40,124 nucleotides of DNA from Deltaproteobacteria bacterium (GTDB taxonomy: Bacteria; Myxococcota; Myxococcia; Myxococcales; SZAS-1). A model generated the notes under the pieces. It was not told where the DNA came from and did no database searches. It worked only from the letters and a program-made list of their open reading frames with translations. Positions 25,306-34,079 of the stretch are shown one piece after another (position 1 is the first letter of the stretch; each line of letters starts with the position of its first letter). The stretch spans positions 1-40,124 of the forward strand of contig JAFEBB010000067.1 in NCBI GenBank assembly GCA_018266075.1, given 5' to 3'. The translations under genes were made by a program, and so were the position numbers.

Positions 25306-25854
25306 CTACCGGAAGAGCACCCAGCACACCGCGATGGACGCGATGAAGCCCACGACGTCCGCCATCAGCGCCGCGGGCAGCGCTTGCCGATAGCGCGTGA
25401 TGCCCACCGCGCCGCAGTACACCGCGAGCACGTAGAAGGTGGTCTCGGTCGAACCCGCCATCACCGATACGAGATGTCCCGCGTACGAGTCCGGCCCGTA
25501 CTTCGGATCCGCGAGCACGCCCGCGACCACGCCCTGCGCCGCGCTCCCCGAGAGCGGCCGGATGATGAGCATCGGCAGCGCGACCGCGGGCAAGCCGAGC
25601 TTCTCGGTGTACGGCCCCACGTGCGTCGCGAGCGCATCGAGCGCGCCCGAGCCGCGCAACGCGCCCACCGCGCCGAGGATCGCCACCAGGTACGGAATGA
25701 TCCGCACCGCGACCGTGAAGCCTTCCTTCGCGCCGTCGGTGAACGCCTCGTACACGCGCACCTTGCGCAGGATGCCGTACCAAGGAACGAAGACCACGAA
25801 GAGCGGCACCGCCCACGTCGCCGCGACCTCGAGTGCCTGGAGAACGCCTTTCAC
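25306..25854 (-). CDS. spmB: Spore maturation protein B homologue
   Basis: 182 residues from a GTG at 25854 that overlaps the spmA stop (GTGA). It is a polytopic membrane protein of the nucleoside-recognition (Gate) family: WAVPLFVVFVPWYGILRKVR, then AVRIIPYLVAILGAVGALR, IRPLSGSAAQGVVAGVLADP and VSVMAGSTETTFYVLAVYCG, the last two being strong SpmB markers. In Bacillus, SpmA/SpmB affect spore-core dehydration. The pair is also common in non-endospore-formers, where it is presumably a membrane transporter or channel of unknown substrate. A link to myxospores cannot be inferred. Confidence 0.9.
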   Translation of the reverse strand: MKGVLQALEVAATWAVPLFVVFVPWYGILRKVRVYEAFTDGAKEGFTVAVRIIPYLVAILGAVGALRGSGALDALATHVGPYTEKLGLPAVALPMLIIRPLSGSAAQGVVAGVLADPKYGPDSYAGHLVSVMAGSTETTFYVLAVYCGAVGITRYRQALPAALMADVVGFIASIAVCWVLFR

Positions 25855-26483
25855 TTGGCGGGCTCCGGCGTCTTGGGCTTGTCGGGCGCGGCGTCGTACT
25901 GGTTCTTGTAGCGCGGCAGCCGCGCCAGCAGCCGCGAGGTGATGATCGCCGCGAGGGTGGCGCAGCCGCTGGCCACCATCGCCGGGAAGAGGATGTCCGC
26001 GGGCGAGCTCGCGTGGTTCGCGGCGCGCAGGGCGATGACCGTCGCGGGCACAAGCGTGACGTTCGCGGTGTTGATGGCGATGAAGAGCGCTTGCGAATCC
26101 GACGCGATCCCCTGCTTGGGATTGAGCGTCTCGAGCTGCTCCATCGCCTTCAGCCCGAGCGGCGTGGCGGCGTTTCCGAGCCCGAGCATGTTCGCGGCGA
26201 TGTTCAGCGTCATCGCGGCGAGCGCAGGGTGGTCCGCGGGCAGCCCGGGGAAGATGAGCCGCATCACGGGGCTGATGAACTTGGCGATGGCGTCGACGGC
26301 GCCGGCCTTCTCCAGGATCTTCACCAGCCCCAGCCAGAGCGCGAGCACGCCCACCAGCCCGATGGCGACGGTCACCGCGTTGGCCACGCCGCCAAACAGG
26401 CCGTCGGTGAAGCCCTTCACGTTGCCGGTCCACGCGGCGAACGCCAGCGCGACCGTGAACAGAAGGGCGAAGATGGCGTTCAT
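25851..26483 (-). CDS. spmA: Spore maturation protein A homologue
   Basis: 210 residues with several membrane helices. Family landmarks are MNAIFALLFTVALAFAAWTG, a GLVGVLALWLGLVKILEKAG span, and MTLNIAANMLGLGNAATPLG followed by LKAMEQL and ALFIAINTANVTLVPATVIA, all typical of SpmA Gate-domain proteins. The C-terminal tail is cytosolic, polar and Pro/Lys-rich (DAAPDKPKTPEPAK). It is translationally coupled to spmB. Divergent from the transglutaminase lipoprotein with about 97 bases between the starts. Confidence 0.92.
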   Translation of the reverse strand: MNAIFALLFTVALAFAAWTGNVKGFTDGLFGGVANAVTVAIGLVGVLALWLGLVKILEKAGAVDAIAKFISPVMRLIFPGLPADHPALAAMTLNIAANMLGLGNAATPLGLKAMEQLETLNPKQGIASDSQALFIAINTANVTLVPATVIALRAANHASSPADILFPAMVASGCATLAAIITSRLLARLPRYKNQYDAAPDKPKTPEPAK

Positions 26484-26580
26484 GGCTGCGAGTGTAGAAG
26501 CGGGCGGGCGAGCGTCCAGAAAGCGGCCCGCCGGGCCTGGTCGCGATTAGAATCCCGGCCTCCTCTGTTCGAGCCTACGC

Positions 26581-28116
26581 ATGACTCTGCGAACCCTCCT
26601 GGCAGCCGCCCTCGCCTTCTCTTCGCTCGCCTGCACCAAGACCGCCGACACGGCGGCCACGAGCACCTCGTCGACGGCCGGCGTCGAACCCGGCCAGCCA
26701 CAAGCCGCCAGCCACCCTCAGGCCGCAGCCGAGCAGCCCGACGTGCTCACGCTCAAGCGGCCTGCCGGCGGCGAGTGGATGGGCCTGTACCTGCAGGGCA
26801 AGAAGGCCGGCTGGGCCTTCACCGACGTGAAGGGCGCCACCTTCGACGGCCAGCCCGCGGTCGAGGCCATCAGCGACGTGGCCCTCTCGGCGACCATCGG
26901 CGGCGCCAAGACCGAGCGCGAGATGCACGAGGAGCGCTACTACCAGCCGCGCAACGGCGGCCTGCTCATCGGCGTGCAGATCGACAAGACCGGCGACGGC
27001 GGTGAAGAGCACATCCACGGCGTCCGCAAGGGCAACCAGCTCGAGCTCACCATCACCCGCCCCGGCCGCGCCGCCGAGACGCGCACCATGCCCGCCTCGG
27101 CCGAGACCATCGAGCAGGCCGACGCGCCCCGCCTCGCCCTCGCCAAGCACATCAAGGTCGCGGGCAAGGCCTTCGACGAGGACGACCTCGTGGACAAGGG
27201 CATCTCCACCGAGGTCGGCACTCCCTCGACCGTCGTGAACGCGGGCGTGACCGTGAAGGTGCAGCGGACGATCACCATCGACGACAAGGACAAGCTCCCC
27301 ACCACCATCAGCTTCGACGACCAGGGCCGCACCGTGGACGCGCGCTTCGGCGAGCCGCCGGTGATGGTGGGCAAAGCCGAGCCCGAGGCCACCGCCAAGA
27401 AGCTCGAGGAGGTCGACCTCTTCGCGCTCACCCGGGTGGTGCTGGATCGCGCGCCGGAGCAGGCCGCGTTCGGCGACCATCCCACGCTGACCATGAAGGT
27501 GAAGGGTCTCCCGAAGGAGTTCCAGAAGGACGCCTCGCGCCAGAGCTACAAGGCCGCGCCCGACGGCGACACGCTCATCACCATCGCCGGCCACCCGCCC
27601 AAGGGCAACGTTTCACGCCCCGTGAAGTCGACGGCGGAGCTGAAGGAGTGGCTCGAGCCTACGCGGCAGGTGGAGTCGAACGACCCGTCGATCATGGCGG
27701 CGGCGAAGAGCGTGGCCGGCGGGGAGACCGACGCGTGGATTGCCTCGCAGAAGCTCTCGCACTGGGTGAACCAGGCTTTGACCAAGGCCTACGGCGCCTC
27801 CAGCGATCGCGCCAGTGACGTGCTCGCGCGCAAGACCGGCGACTGCACGGAGCACGCGCTCTTGTTCACCGCCATGGCGCGCTCGCTGGGCATCCCCGCG
27901 CGGCGCGTGGACGGCCTGGTCTACATGGGTGTCGACGGCCAGCCGCCCGCGCTCTACTGGCACGAGTGGGCGGAGGTCTGGGTGGGCGAGTGGATCGCGA
28001 TTGACCCGACGTTCGACGAGTCCATCGCGGACGCGACCCACCTGGCCCTCGGTGAAGAAGGCCGCGCCGACTCCGCGGCGCTCATTGGGCAGCTCGCGAT
28101 CACCGTGGCCAAGTAG
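26581..28116 (+). CDS. Transglutaminase-like (cysteine protease fold) lipoprotein
   Basis: 511 residues. MTLRTLLAAALAFSSLACTK is a lipoprotein signal (SLAC). A linker to about 55 precedes a beta-rich N-terminal domain (about 60-290). The transglutaminase-like domain occupies about 370-490 with the full catalytic triad: C422 in GDCTEHALLF, H461 in WHEWAEVWVG and D475 in IDPTFDE. Such domains in bacterial envelopes act as peptidases, amide-bond-forming or cyclising enzymes. Residues about 350-415 resemble the region preceding the catalytic Cys in other members. The gene is monocistronic. Substrate unknown. Confidence 0.88.
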   Translation: MTLRTLLAAALAFSSLACTKTADTAATSTSSTAGVEPGQPQAASHPQAAAEQPDVLTLKRPAGGEWMGLYLQGKKAGWAFTDVKGATFDGQPAVEAISDVALSATIGGAKTEREMHEERYYQPRNGGLLIGVQIDKTGDGGEEHIHGVRKGNQLELTITRPGRAAETRTMPASAETIEQADAPRLALAKHIKVAGKAFDEDDLVDKGISTEVGTPSTVVNAGVTVKVQRTITIDDKDKLPTTISFDDQGRTVDARFGEPPVMVGKAEPEATAKKLEEVDLFALTRVVLDRAPEQAAFGDHPTLTMKVKGLPKEFQKDASRQSYKAAPDGDTLITIAGHPPKGNVSRPVKSTAELKEWLEPTRQVESNDPSIMAAAKSVAGGETDAWIASQKLSHWVNQALTKAYGASSDRASDVLARKTGDCTEHALLFTAMARSLGIPARRVDGLVYMGVDGQPPALYWHEWAEVWVGEWIAIDPTFDESIADATHLALGEEGRADSAALIGQLAITVAK

Positions 28117-28119
28117 AGG

Positions 28120-28746
28120 CTAGACCACGGGCGGAGCGAGGATCCGCGGCTGCTCGATCGCGCCCACCTGCGAGGCGCGCCAGACAGCGGCCATGGCGTG
28201 CGTGCGAACCAGCAATGCCCAGAAGCCCGTGAACAGGATGCCCACGAAGCAGGCGATGATGCCGAACCCGGCGATGAGCTGGGCCACGAACGACACCGCG
28301 AACATCATCAGGACGTTCGAGGAGTTCTCTTTGATGAAGGCGAAGATCGCCTTGAACTCGAAGGCCGCCCCGAACTGACCGGTCGTGAAGTAGCGCATCA
28401 GCGCGACGGGCACCACGGTCGCGGCAATGGCCATGTACGCGAGCGGCCCGATCACCGGGATGATCATCAAGAGCATGGCCGGGATGAGCATCAGCCCCCA
28501 GCAGATGCCCACGCCGAGGACGCCCAGCCCTGCCGAGAGATCGGCGCCGAGGTCCAGCTCGGGGATGAGCGCGTTCTCGTCTTGCACCAGCGTGAGGAAC
28601 AGCTTCTTCATGAACCCGAGGAGGAACAAGATCCCCGCAATCGGAATCAGGGTGAACACCCCGCCGAGGAGGACCTTCTTGAGCCAGTTCGGATCCTTCA
28701 TCGGATAGCCCAACGAACGCTCGAAGCTGATGCTCGGCACTGCCAT
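28120..28746 (-). CDS. DUF4013-family membrane protein
   Basis: 208 residues with an AGGAGG box before the ATG. The opening SLGYPMKDPNWLKKVLLGGV is the DUF4013 signature (a short amphipathic entry, then W-x-KK-hydrophobic). Membrane helices lie at about 24-45, 75-105, 108-122, 142-162 and 165-180. The family is widespread in bacteria and archaea, often with no assigned role. Ends three bases from the convergent transglutaminase gene. Confidence 0.85.
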   Translation of the reverse strand: MAVPSISFERSLGYPMKDPNWLKKVLLGGVFTLIPIAGILFLLGFMKKLFLTLVQDENALIPELDLGADLSAGLGVLGVGICWGLMLIPAMLLMIIPVIGPLAYMAIAATVVPVALMRYFTTGQFGAAFEFKAIFAFIKENSSNVLMMFAVSFVAQLIAGFGIIACFVGILFTGFWALLVRTHAMAAVWRASQVGAIEQPRILAPPVV

Positions 28747-28826
28747 GCATTCCTCCTGGGAGACGGCAGACCTTCACTTAGCACGACTGTCCCGCGGGAC
28801 GGATCGCGTGCACCCTCCGGGTGACG

Positions 28827-31800
28827 CTACGCCTGCGCCGGCGCCTTCCCACCCAGCCGCTGCTTGAGCCGCGCCAGCGCCGGCAAGAGCTCCCGCGCGC
28901 TCTGGCGGGCCTGCAGCTCCGCGCGTGAGAGCGCATCCACCGCCGAAGCGCCATCGCCCCGCTCCACCGCGGCCCGCGCCAGCGCGTACCGCACGTGCGC
29001 CTGCTTGGCGGGCTCGTTGCCGTCGGAATCGGCGATGCCCTGCAAGGCCTCGAGCGCCCCGTTCACCCCGCGCAGCGCTCGCGCCAGGAGCTCATAGAGC
29101 TCGCACAGGCCCTGCAGCCGCCGCGGCACCAGCTTGCGCGCCTCCGCCAGCGACGACTCCGCTTCGCGCGCGCGCTTCAACTCCAGATGTGCCAGGCCTT
29201 CGGCCAGCAGGGCCACGCCCCGCACCGTCGCCGGCACCTCCGGCTGATCGAGGATCTCCTGCGCGGCCTGCAGCGCCTCGTCGCTCCGGCCCGCGCCCAC
29301 CAGCGCCACCGCCCGCTGGGCGCCCGCGCGCACCGCGTGGGTGGGATCGCCGCCGACGGAGAACAGCCGCTGCGCCTCGCCCTGCTCCCGCGCCGCGCCG
29401 CGCAGGTGTCCACCCGCTTGAGCTGCCGCGCCGAGCGCCGCACGCGCCCGAGCCAGGAGCGTCGGAGAGCCCTGACGCTTCGCCGAGCGCAGCGCCTGCC
29501 GCGCGTAGCGCACGCTGCCGCGCACGTCGCCGGCGATGGCGTCGACCGTCGCGGCCATGCCGAAGAGCTCCGCCGAGAGCTCCGCGTCCTTGGCCCACAC
29601 CACGACATCCGCCGCTTCCGTCGCCGCAGCCTTGGCGCGCTCGAGATCGTCCTGAGCGAGCGCAGCCTGGGCCTGGGCACTCAGGGCCTCGGCCAGCGCG
29701 CGGGTGCGACCGACCTTTCGGGCCGCTTCGGCCGCGCGATCGGCGAGCGCGCGCACTTCCGCGTAGCGTCCCTGGCGAACCAGGGCCCGCGCCTGTCGCG
29801 CCAGCGCGTCGGCGAGCTCGGGCGCGCGGCTCTGCTCCGCCGCCTTGGCCGCCTTGCCGAAGAACTCCGCCGCTTCCGGGGCTGCGCCCGCCATCAACGC
29901 GTCCTCGCCCGCGCGCATGCAGGTGCGCAGGGCCTCGAACGCCGAGTCGCTCCGGGCGAAGTGGAAGGCGAAGAGCGCCGGCGCGCTCTCCGGCTCGCAC
30001 ATCTTCAGCCCGCGGCCGACCGCGCCGTGCAGCGCCAGCCGCCGCTGCGGATCGAGCATGGCGTAGATGGCCTCTTGCACCGCGCGCGAGCGGAAGCGCA
30101 GCTTGCCCAGCCGGCGCTCGAGCAGCTCGCTCTTCTCCACGTTGGCGATGGCGTCGCGAACGTTGGCGTGGCGATCGAACTCGCGCAGCGCCTCGTGCAG
30201 CACCTCCACGCCCGCGCGCGCGCCGCCGAAGACGGCCACCAGCTCGGCCATGGTCCGCGGGTCCTCGTCGAGCCCCAGGGTCCAGGCGCTGCGCAGGTCC
30301 GCGTCGTCGGCGACCTTGCCCTTGAGCTTGAGGAACCGCGCCGCCGCCTGCATCCGGAAGGGGTTGCCCTTGCCCACCGCGGCCGCGCGCGCGAGCTGCT
30401 CCGGCGTGAGCGTGGGCTCGAGCTGGGAGAGCAACGTGGCCGCGAGCGACAGGTCCAGATCGCCGAGGTGCAGCTTCTCCACGGGCAGCCCGGCGAACTC
30501 GGGCAGGTTGTCCTGCACGTGCGCGACCAACCAATAGATTGGCTTCTCGGCCAATTCCTTGGCCACGTTCTCCCAGACCGCGGCGCTGCTCGCGTCGGCG
30601 TAGTGGGCGTTGTCGATGCCCACCAGGAGGGGCGCGTCGCCGGCGCGGTGCGCGAGGATGCCACGGAGCAGCTCGGCCACGGCCTCGGGCGTCGCCGGGC
30701 CGCGCGCGCCGAGCAGCACGGCGGCGTAGGGCGCCACCGGCGAGAGCCGTCGATCGAGCCGGGAGACGGCGTCCGGGGCCTTGCCCGGATCGGTGTCCGA
30801 CGGCAGCCGCAGCAGCTGGCGCATCAAGCGTCCCGCGAGGGCCCAGGGCCGCTCGGAGTCCGCGTACGTGAGCCGCGCGGTCACCGCCGAGCCGCCCGCG
30901 CTCGACCAATCGGCCACGGCGGCGTCGAGGAGCACGCTCTTGCCCGTGCCGCCCGCGCCGGACAACCGAACCATCGCCGCGCCGCCCTGCCGCACGCGCT
31001 GTCCGCGCTCGTGGAGCAGGGCCAGCTCGTGCTCGCGGCCCAGCGGCCCGGCCAGGTTCACGGCCTCGCTGGTGCGCGGACGCGCGCGAAGGGGCTGGGT
31101 CTCCGGCGCGGCGAGCAGCAGTCCCGGCGCCGCGGGCGAGCCCTTCTCCTCCAGCACCACCTGCGGCAACGCCTCGATGCCGAAGCCCCAGAGCTGGGTG
31201 CGCGCAGACGGACCGACCACGGCGTCGCCCAGGCGCGCCAGCGGCAGCAGGCGACTGGCGACGTCGAAGGCCTCGCCGGCCACGGCCAGCTCCCGCTTCA
31301 ACCCGGAGCCCACCTCGCCCACGAAGACCGGACCGGACTCCAGCGCGCACGCCAGTCCCAGGCCCTTGAGCTCGATGGCGCACGCGGCGGCGCGCTCGGC
31401 GTCGGTGCGCGCGCCCGGTGAGGCGAAGCTGGCGTGGAGCCGGAAGCCGTCCAGCCCGACGTCGACCGGACCGACCCGACCGCCCGCTCGGCGAATGGCG
31501 ACCACCGCGTTGCGGAAGACCTCGCCGAACGCGCGGGCGTCGGCGTTGGCGCGGGCGCCGTCCCAGTCCGCGGCGCCCATGCGCGCGAGCACCACGGCCG
31601 CACGGCGGATCTCGGGCTGCAGCTCGCCGCGCTGGCCGTCGAGGTCCGGCGCGAGCGCCTCGGGCACCAGCGGCAAGAGGCGCTCCAGGGCGGCCTTGGG
31701 CGCAGCGGCGATCTGGGCCTCGAGCTTGCGCAGCGGGACCTTCTCGATGGCCGGCGCGTCGGCGAGCACGATGCCGCCCTGCGAGAGGCTGCCCTTGGTG

Positions 31801-32390
31801 GCGCCGGGGACGCGGCTGAACGTGGCCTCGTCGGCGACGGCGTGGCCCCAGGGCGCACCTGCGGCGCCCTCGAGCGCGCGCTTCACCACCGCGCCGCCGG
31901 GCACGCAGGCCACGCGATCGTGACCGACGCCCAGGTAGACCAGGCTGAACGGCCCGCTGGCGATGCCGATGCGCGCCTTCAACGGCCGGACGCCGGCGGC
32001 GGTCTGCACCGCGCCGTAGGCCTTCATGCCGTCGAGCATGGCGCAGGCGCACCAGGCGGCGCGGGCGGCGGCGGTGGGCCCTTCGAAGAACGCGGTCAGG
32101 CTCTCGCCGCCGAAGCGCAGCAGGTAGCCGTCGGCCGGAAAGAGCGCGCTCTCCAGCAGGCCGCCCAGGAGCGCGCTGGAGATGCGGGCCAGCTCCTCGG
32201 CGCCGGCGCGACCGCGCGTGCCCAGGCCCTCGGCGAGCGCGGACAGGCCGGAGAGCTCGAGCCGGAGCATGGCGCCGTCGCGGCGCTCGAGCGGCGGGAA
32301 CTCCCGCTCGGGCTGCTCCAGCACCGAGACGAGCGCGTGGAACGGCACGTAGCCGGCAAGGCGGGCGAGCAGCTCTCGGGGAGTGGCCAT
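28827..32390 (-). CDS. Giant signalling ATPase: degenerate cyclase domains, AAA/STAND-type ATPase, TPR repeats
   Basis: 1187 residues from the ATG at 32390. Residues about 40-200 are a class III nucleotide-cyclase-like domain, but both metal-binding Asp positions appear as Glu: E45 in LRLELSGLS and E96 in FGGESLTAFF; a second, more degenerate cyclase-like region spans about 262-398 (GPVFVGEVGSGLKRELAVAG). The AAA ATPase follows, with Walker A GAGGTGKS at 478-485 and a Walker-B-like PLLVGIDNAH. The C-terminal ~450 residues are helical repeats of TPR type (AEFFGKAAKAAEQSRAPELA, ALARQARALVRQGRYAEVRA and similar). This is the layout of large myxobacterial regulators that sense partners by TPR. 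Cyclase activity is doubtful because of the Asp changes. Confidence 0.85.
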   Translation of the reverse strand: MATPRELLARLAGYVPFHALVSVLEQPEREFPPLERRDGAMLRLELSGLSALAEGLGTRGRAGAEELARISSALLGGLLESALFPADGYLLRFGGESLTAFFEGPTAAARAAWCACAMLDGMKAYGAVQTAAGVRPLKARIGIASGPFSLVYLGVGHDRVACVPGGAVVKRALEGAAGAPWGHAVADEATFSRVPGATKGSLSQGGIVLADAPAIEKVPLRKLEAQIAAAPKAALERLLPLVPEALAPDLDGQRGELQPEIRRAAVVLARMGAADWDGARANADARAFGEVFRNAVVAIRRAGGRVGPVDVGLDGFRLHASFASPGARTDAERAAACAIELKGLGLACALESGPVFVGEVGSGLKRELAVAGEAFDVASRLLPLARLGDAVVGPSARTQLWGFGIEALPQVVLEEKGSPAAPGLLLAAPETQPLRARPRTSEAVNLAGPLGREHELALLHERGQRVRQGGAAMVRLSGAGGTGKSVLLDAAVADWSSAGGSAVTARLTYADSERPWALAGRLMRQLLRLPSDTDPGKAPDAVSRLDRRLSPVAPYAAVLLGARGPATPEAVAELLRGILAHRAGDAPLLVGIDNAHYADASSAAVWENVAKELAEKPIYWLVAHVQDNLPEFAGLPVEKLHLGDLDLSLAATLLSQLEPTLTPEQLARAAAVGKGNPFRMQAAARFLKLKGKVADDADLRSAWTLGLDEDPRTMAELVAVFGGARAGVEVLHEALREFDRHANVRDAIANVEKSELLERRLGKLRFRSRAVQEAIYAMLDPQRRLALHGAVGRGLKMCEPESAPALFAFHFARSDSAFEALRTCMRAGEDALMAGAAPEAAEFFGKAAKAAEQSRAPELADALARQARALVRQGRYAEVRALADRAAEAARKVGRTRALAEALSAQAQAALAQDDLERAKAAATEAADVVVWAKDAELSAELFGMAATVDAIAGDVRGSVRYARQALRSAKRQGSPTLLARARAALGAAAQAGGHLRGAAREQGEAQRLFSVGGDPTHAVRAGAQRAVALVGAGRSDEALQAAQEILDQPEVPATVRGVALLAEGLAHLELKRAREAESSLAEARKLVPRRLQGLCELYELLARALRGVNGALEALQGIADSDGNEPAKQAHVRYALARAAVERGDGASAVDALSRAELQARQSARELLPALARLKQRLGGKAPAQA

Positions 32391-32529
32391 TTCGCGGGGC
32401 ACAATACCCGCCCGCCGAGGGTACGACCAAGGGCCTGAAGGCCCGAACGTTGGGTCGGGGCGGAGGCCTGGGATGCCTGGGCGCCGGTGCAAGGCTTTCC
32501 CGGGTTGACTGGGGCGCCCACTTGCTTGG

Positions 32530-32672
32530 GGAACGGTGATCGTGACTGGTACTCGGTGAGCACGCGCGCGGTTCGCAATTTGGGATTTCGGCTGCCGGGA
32601 TGAGAGCGGTCGGGCAAAGTGGGCTGGACCGTGTGGGACCGCTCACGGTTCACCAGTCACGATCACTGTTCC
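32530..32672. repeat. Inverted-repeat element, copy A
   Basis: A 32-base arm at 32530-32561 (GGAACGGTGATCGTGACTGG...) pairs with 32641-32672 at 27 of 32 positions, with about 80 bases between. The right arm, extended to 32749, matches 38948-39052 in reverse orientation at high identity. With 32391-32793 otherwise ORF-free, this is an intergenic mobile-type or structural repeat just before the RlpA-like gene. Confidence 0.75.
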
Positions 32673-32793
32673 CGAAGCACCTGCATCTGATTTGTGGAAC
32701 CGGGGAAACCCGAGCACCCCGGGCCCGCCGGCGCCCCGACGGGCGACGGCCTGGGATGCAATCGATGGCCCACTCGCGCGTATCCTCGGGACC

Positions 32794-33189
32794 GTGCCGA
32801 CGCGCGTTTCACACCTGGTCTTCGCGGCTCTGCTTGTCGGAATGGCATCCGGCTGCGCGCATCGACCGGCGACCGCCGGCTACGCCGAAGAGGGCATCGC
32901 GGGCTACTACGGCAAGGACTTCGACGGCCGGCGCACGGCGAGCGGCGCCATCTTCCACGCCGAGGCCAAGACCTGCGCGCACCGCACGCTGCCCTTCGGC
33001 GCGATCGTCGAGGTCACCCGGCTGGACAACGGCCGCAGCGTGGTGGTCACCGTCACCGATCGCGGGCCCTTCGTCTCCGGGCGCATCATCGACCTCTCGC
33101 TCGGCGCCGCCCGGCAGATTGGCCTGGTGCAGGCGGGCCTGACGCGGGTGCGCATCGCCGTCTTGAGCGTCCCGCCGAGCAAGCGTTGA
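32794..33189 (+). CDS. rlpA: RlpA-like septal-ring lytic transglycosylase lipoprotein
   Basis: 131 residues from the GTG at 32794. PTRVSHLVFAALLVGMASGC is a lipoprotein signal with lipobox ASGC. The double-psi beta-barrel follows: GIAGYYGKDFDGRRTASGAI, then CAHRTLPFGAIVEVTRLDNG and VTVTDRGPFVSGRIIDLSLG, with the catalytic Asp in TDRGPF. RlpA binds denuded peptidoglycan and cleaves glycan strands at septa. Here the C-terminal SPOR domain is missing, so septal targeting must differ from the classical protein. It is followed 45 bases later by a PilZ gene. Confidence 0.88.
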   Translation: MPTRVSHLVFAALLVGMASGCAHRPATAGYAEEGIAGYYGKDFDGRRTASGAIFHAEAKTCAHRTLPFGAIVEVTRLDNGRSVVVTVTDRGPFVSGRIIDLSLGAARQIGLVQAGLTRVRIAVLSVPPSKR

Positions 33190-33233
33190 CCCGGGGTGGA
33201 GCGTTTGGTACCCCACGCCCCGGGGAAAAATCC

Positions 33234-33557
33234 GTGTCCGACCGCCGCTCCGAAGCGCGCCACAACGTGGTGATCACCATCGAGCTCGCCTTCGAGCGCG
33301 CGCACTCGCTGCACGCCTGCGAGAACCTGTCCGCCGGCGGCGCCTTCTTCCGCCACGCCATCCCCTATCGCGTGGGCACCAAGGTCGCGGTCACCTTTGG
33401 GCTGCCCGGCGAGCGCGAGCTCATCCGCTGCGACGGCGAGGTGGTCAACGTGCCGCGGCCGCAGGAGTACGGCATGGGCGTCCAGTTCCTGGGGCTGCCC
33501 GACGACGTCCGCGCGCGCATCGCCAGGTTCGCCGAGCAGGCTTCCCAACAGAGCTAG
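33234..33557 (+). CDS. PilZ-domain (c-di-GMP-binding) protein
   Basis: 107 residues from the GTG at 33234. The RRSEARHN opening supplies the RxxxR motif and ENLSAGG supplies the second c-di-GMP motif (D/N-x-S-x-x-G), followed by strands RVGTKVAVTFGLP, IRCDGEVVNVP and YGMGVQFLGLP typical of the single-domain PilZ paralogues of Myxococcus. Such short proteins bind c-di-GMP and act on a partner. Preceded by RlpA and followed by a lipoprotein gene; whether it is cotranscribed is not known. Confidence 0.9.
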   Translation: MSDRRSEARHNVVITIELAFERAHSLHACENLSAGGAFFRHAIPYRVGTKVAVTFGLPGERELIRCDGEVVNVPRPQEYGMGVQFLGLPDDVRARIARFAEQASQQS

Positions 33558-33644
33558 CAGGCTCCAGCGAGCGGGCGGATGCCGTTTCGCCCGGGCGGCG
33601 GGGCATTTAGTATCCAGGCGCGCGTTCTGACGCGGAGAGCCTCC

Positions 33645-34079
33645 ATGAGAATCGTCGCTGTCGGCTTGCTCGCCTTCGCCCTCCTGGGCTGCCCGAGCCA
33701 CGAGCACAACGGCGCCTTCATGCACCAGATCGACGTGGACTCCACCTCGGTGAAGGCGCCCAAGCAGGACCGCTGCGAGGCGTACAAGTCGGCGGCCACC
33801 ACCTACTCGCAGTGCCAGCAGTTCAAGAGCGACGCGGTGACCTACCTGCGCAAGCTCAGCCCCAACGACTCGGTCTGCCTGGAGGAGGGCTTCGGCGAGG
33901 AGCCCGGCCCGACCTGCAAGGCCCGCGGGACCATCGTCGACGCCGATGAGCACGGGATGCTCATCCGCGTGAACGATCCGATGCTGCAGTCGAAGTGGAA
34001 GGACTACCAGGACAAGCGCGTGTACTTCGAGAACGGCGCGCTCATCGATCTCTACCTCCGCGAGCGGGGCTACGAGTGA
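33645..34079 (+). CDS. Small lipoprotein of unknown function (144 aa)
   Basis: The ATG at 33645 is preceded by GGAGAG. MRIVAVGLLAFALLGCPS is a lipoprotein signal (LLGC). The mature domain has four Cys (RCEAYKSAATTYSQCQQFKS, VCLEEGF, TCKARGT) and ends in a beta-rich segment (HGMLIRVNDPMLQSKWKDYQ, then RVYFENGALIDLYLRERGYE). I do not recognise the family. Its stop overlaps the start of the EcsC gene (GTGA), so translation is probably coupled. Confidence 0.75.
   Translation: MRIVAVGLLAFALLGCPSHEHNGAFMHQIDVDSTSVKAPKQDRCEAYKSAATTYSQCQQFKSDAVTYLRKLSPNDSVCLEEGFGEEPGPTCKARGTIVDADEHGMLIRVNDPMLQSKWKDYQDKRVYFENGALIDLYLRERGYE

Noticed and set aside
25306-26483. SpmA/SpmB as evidence of endospore formation
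   Set aside because: The pair is common in bacteria that do not make endospores.
29092-32646. 1184-codon frame on the minus strand
   Set aside because: It shares the strand of the ATPase/TPR gene in another frame and is Arg/Pro/Gly-rich nonsense; the true frame has clear Walker A and TPR motifs.
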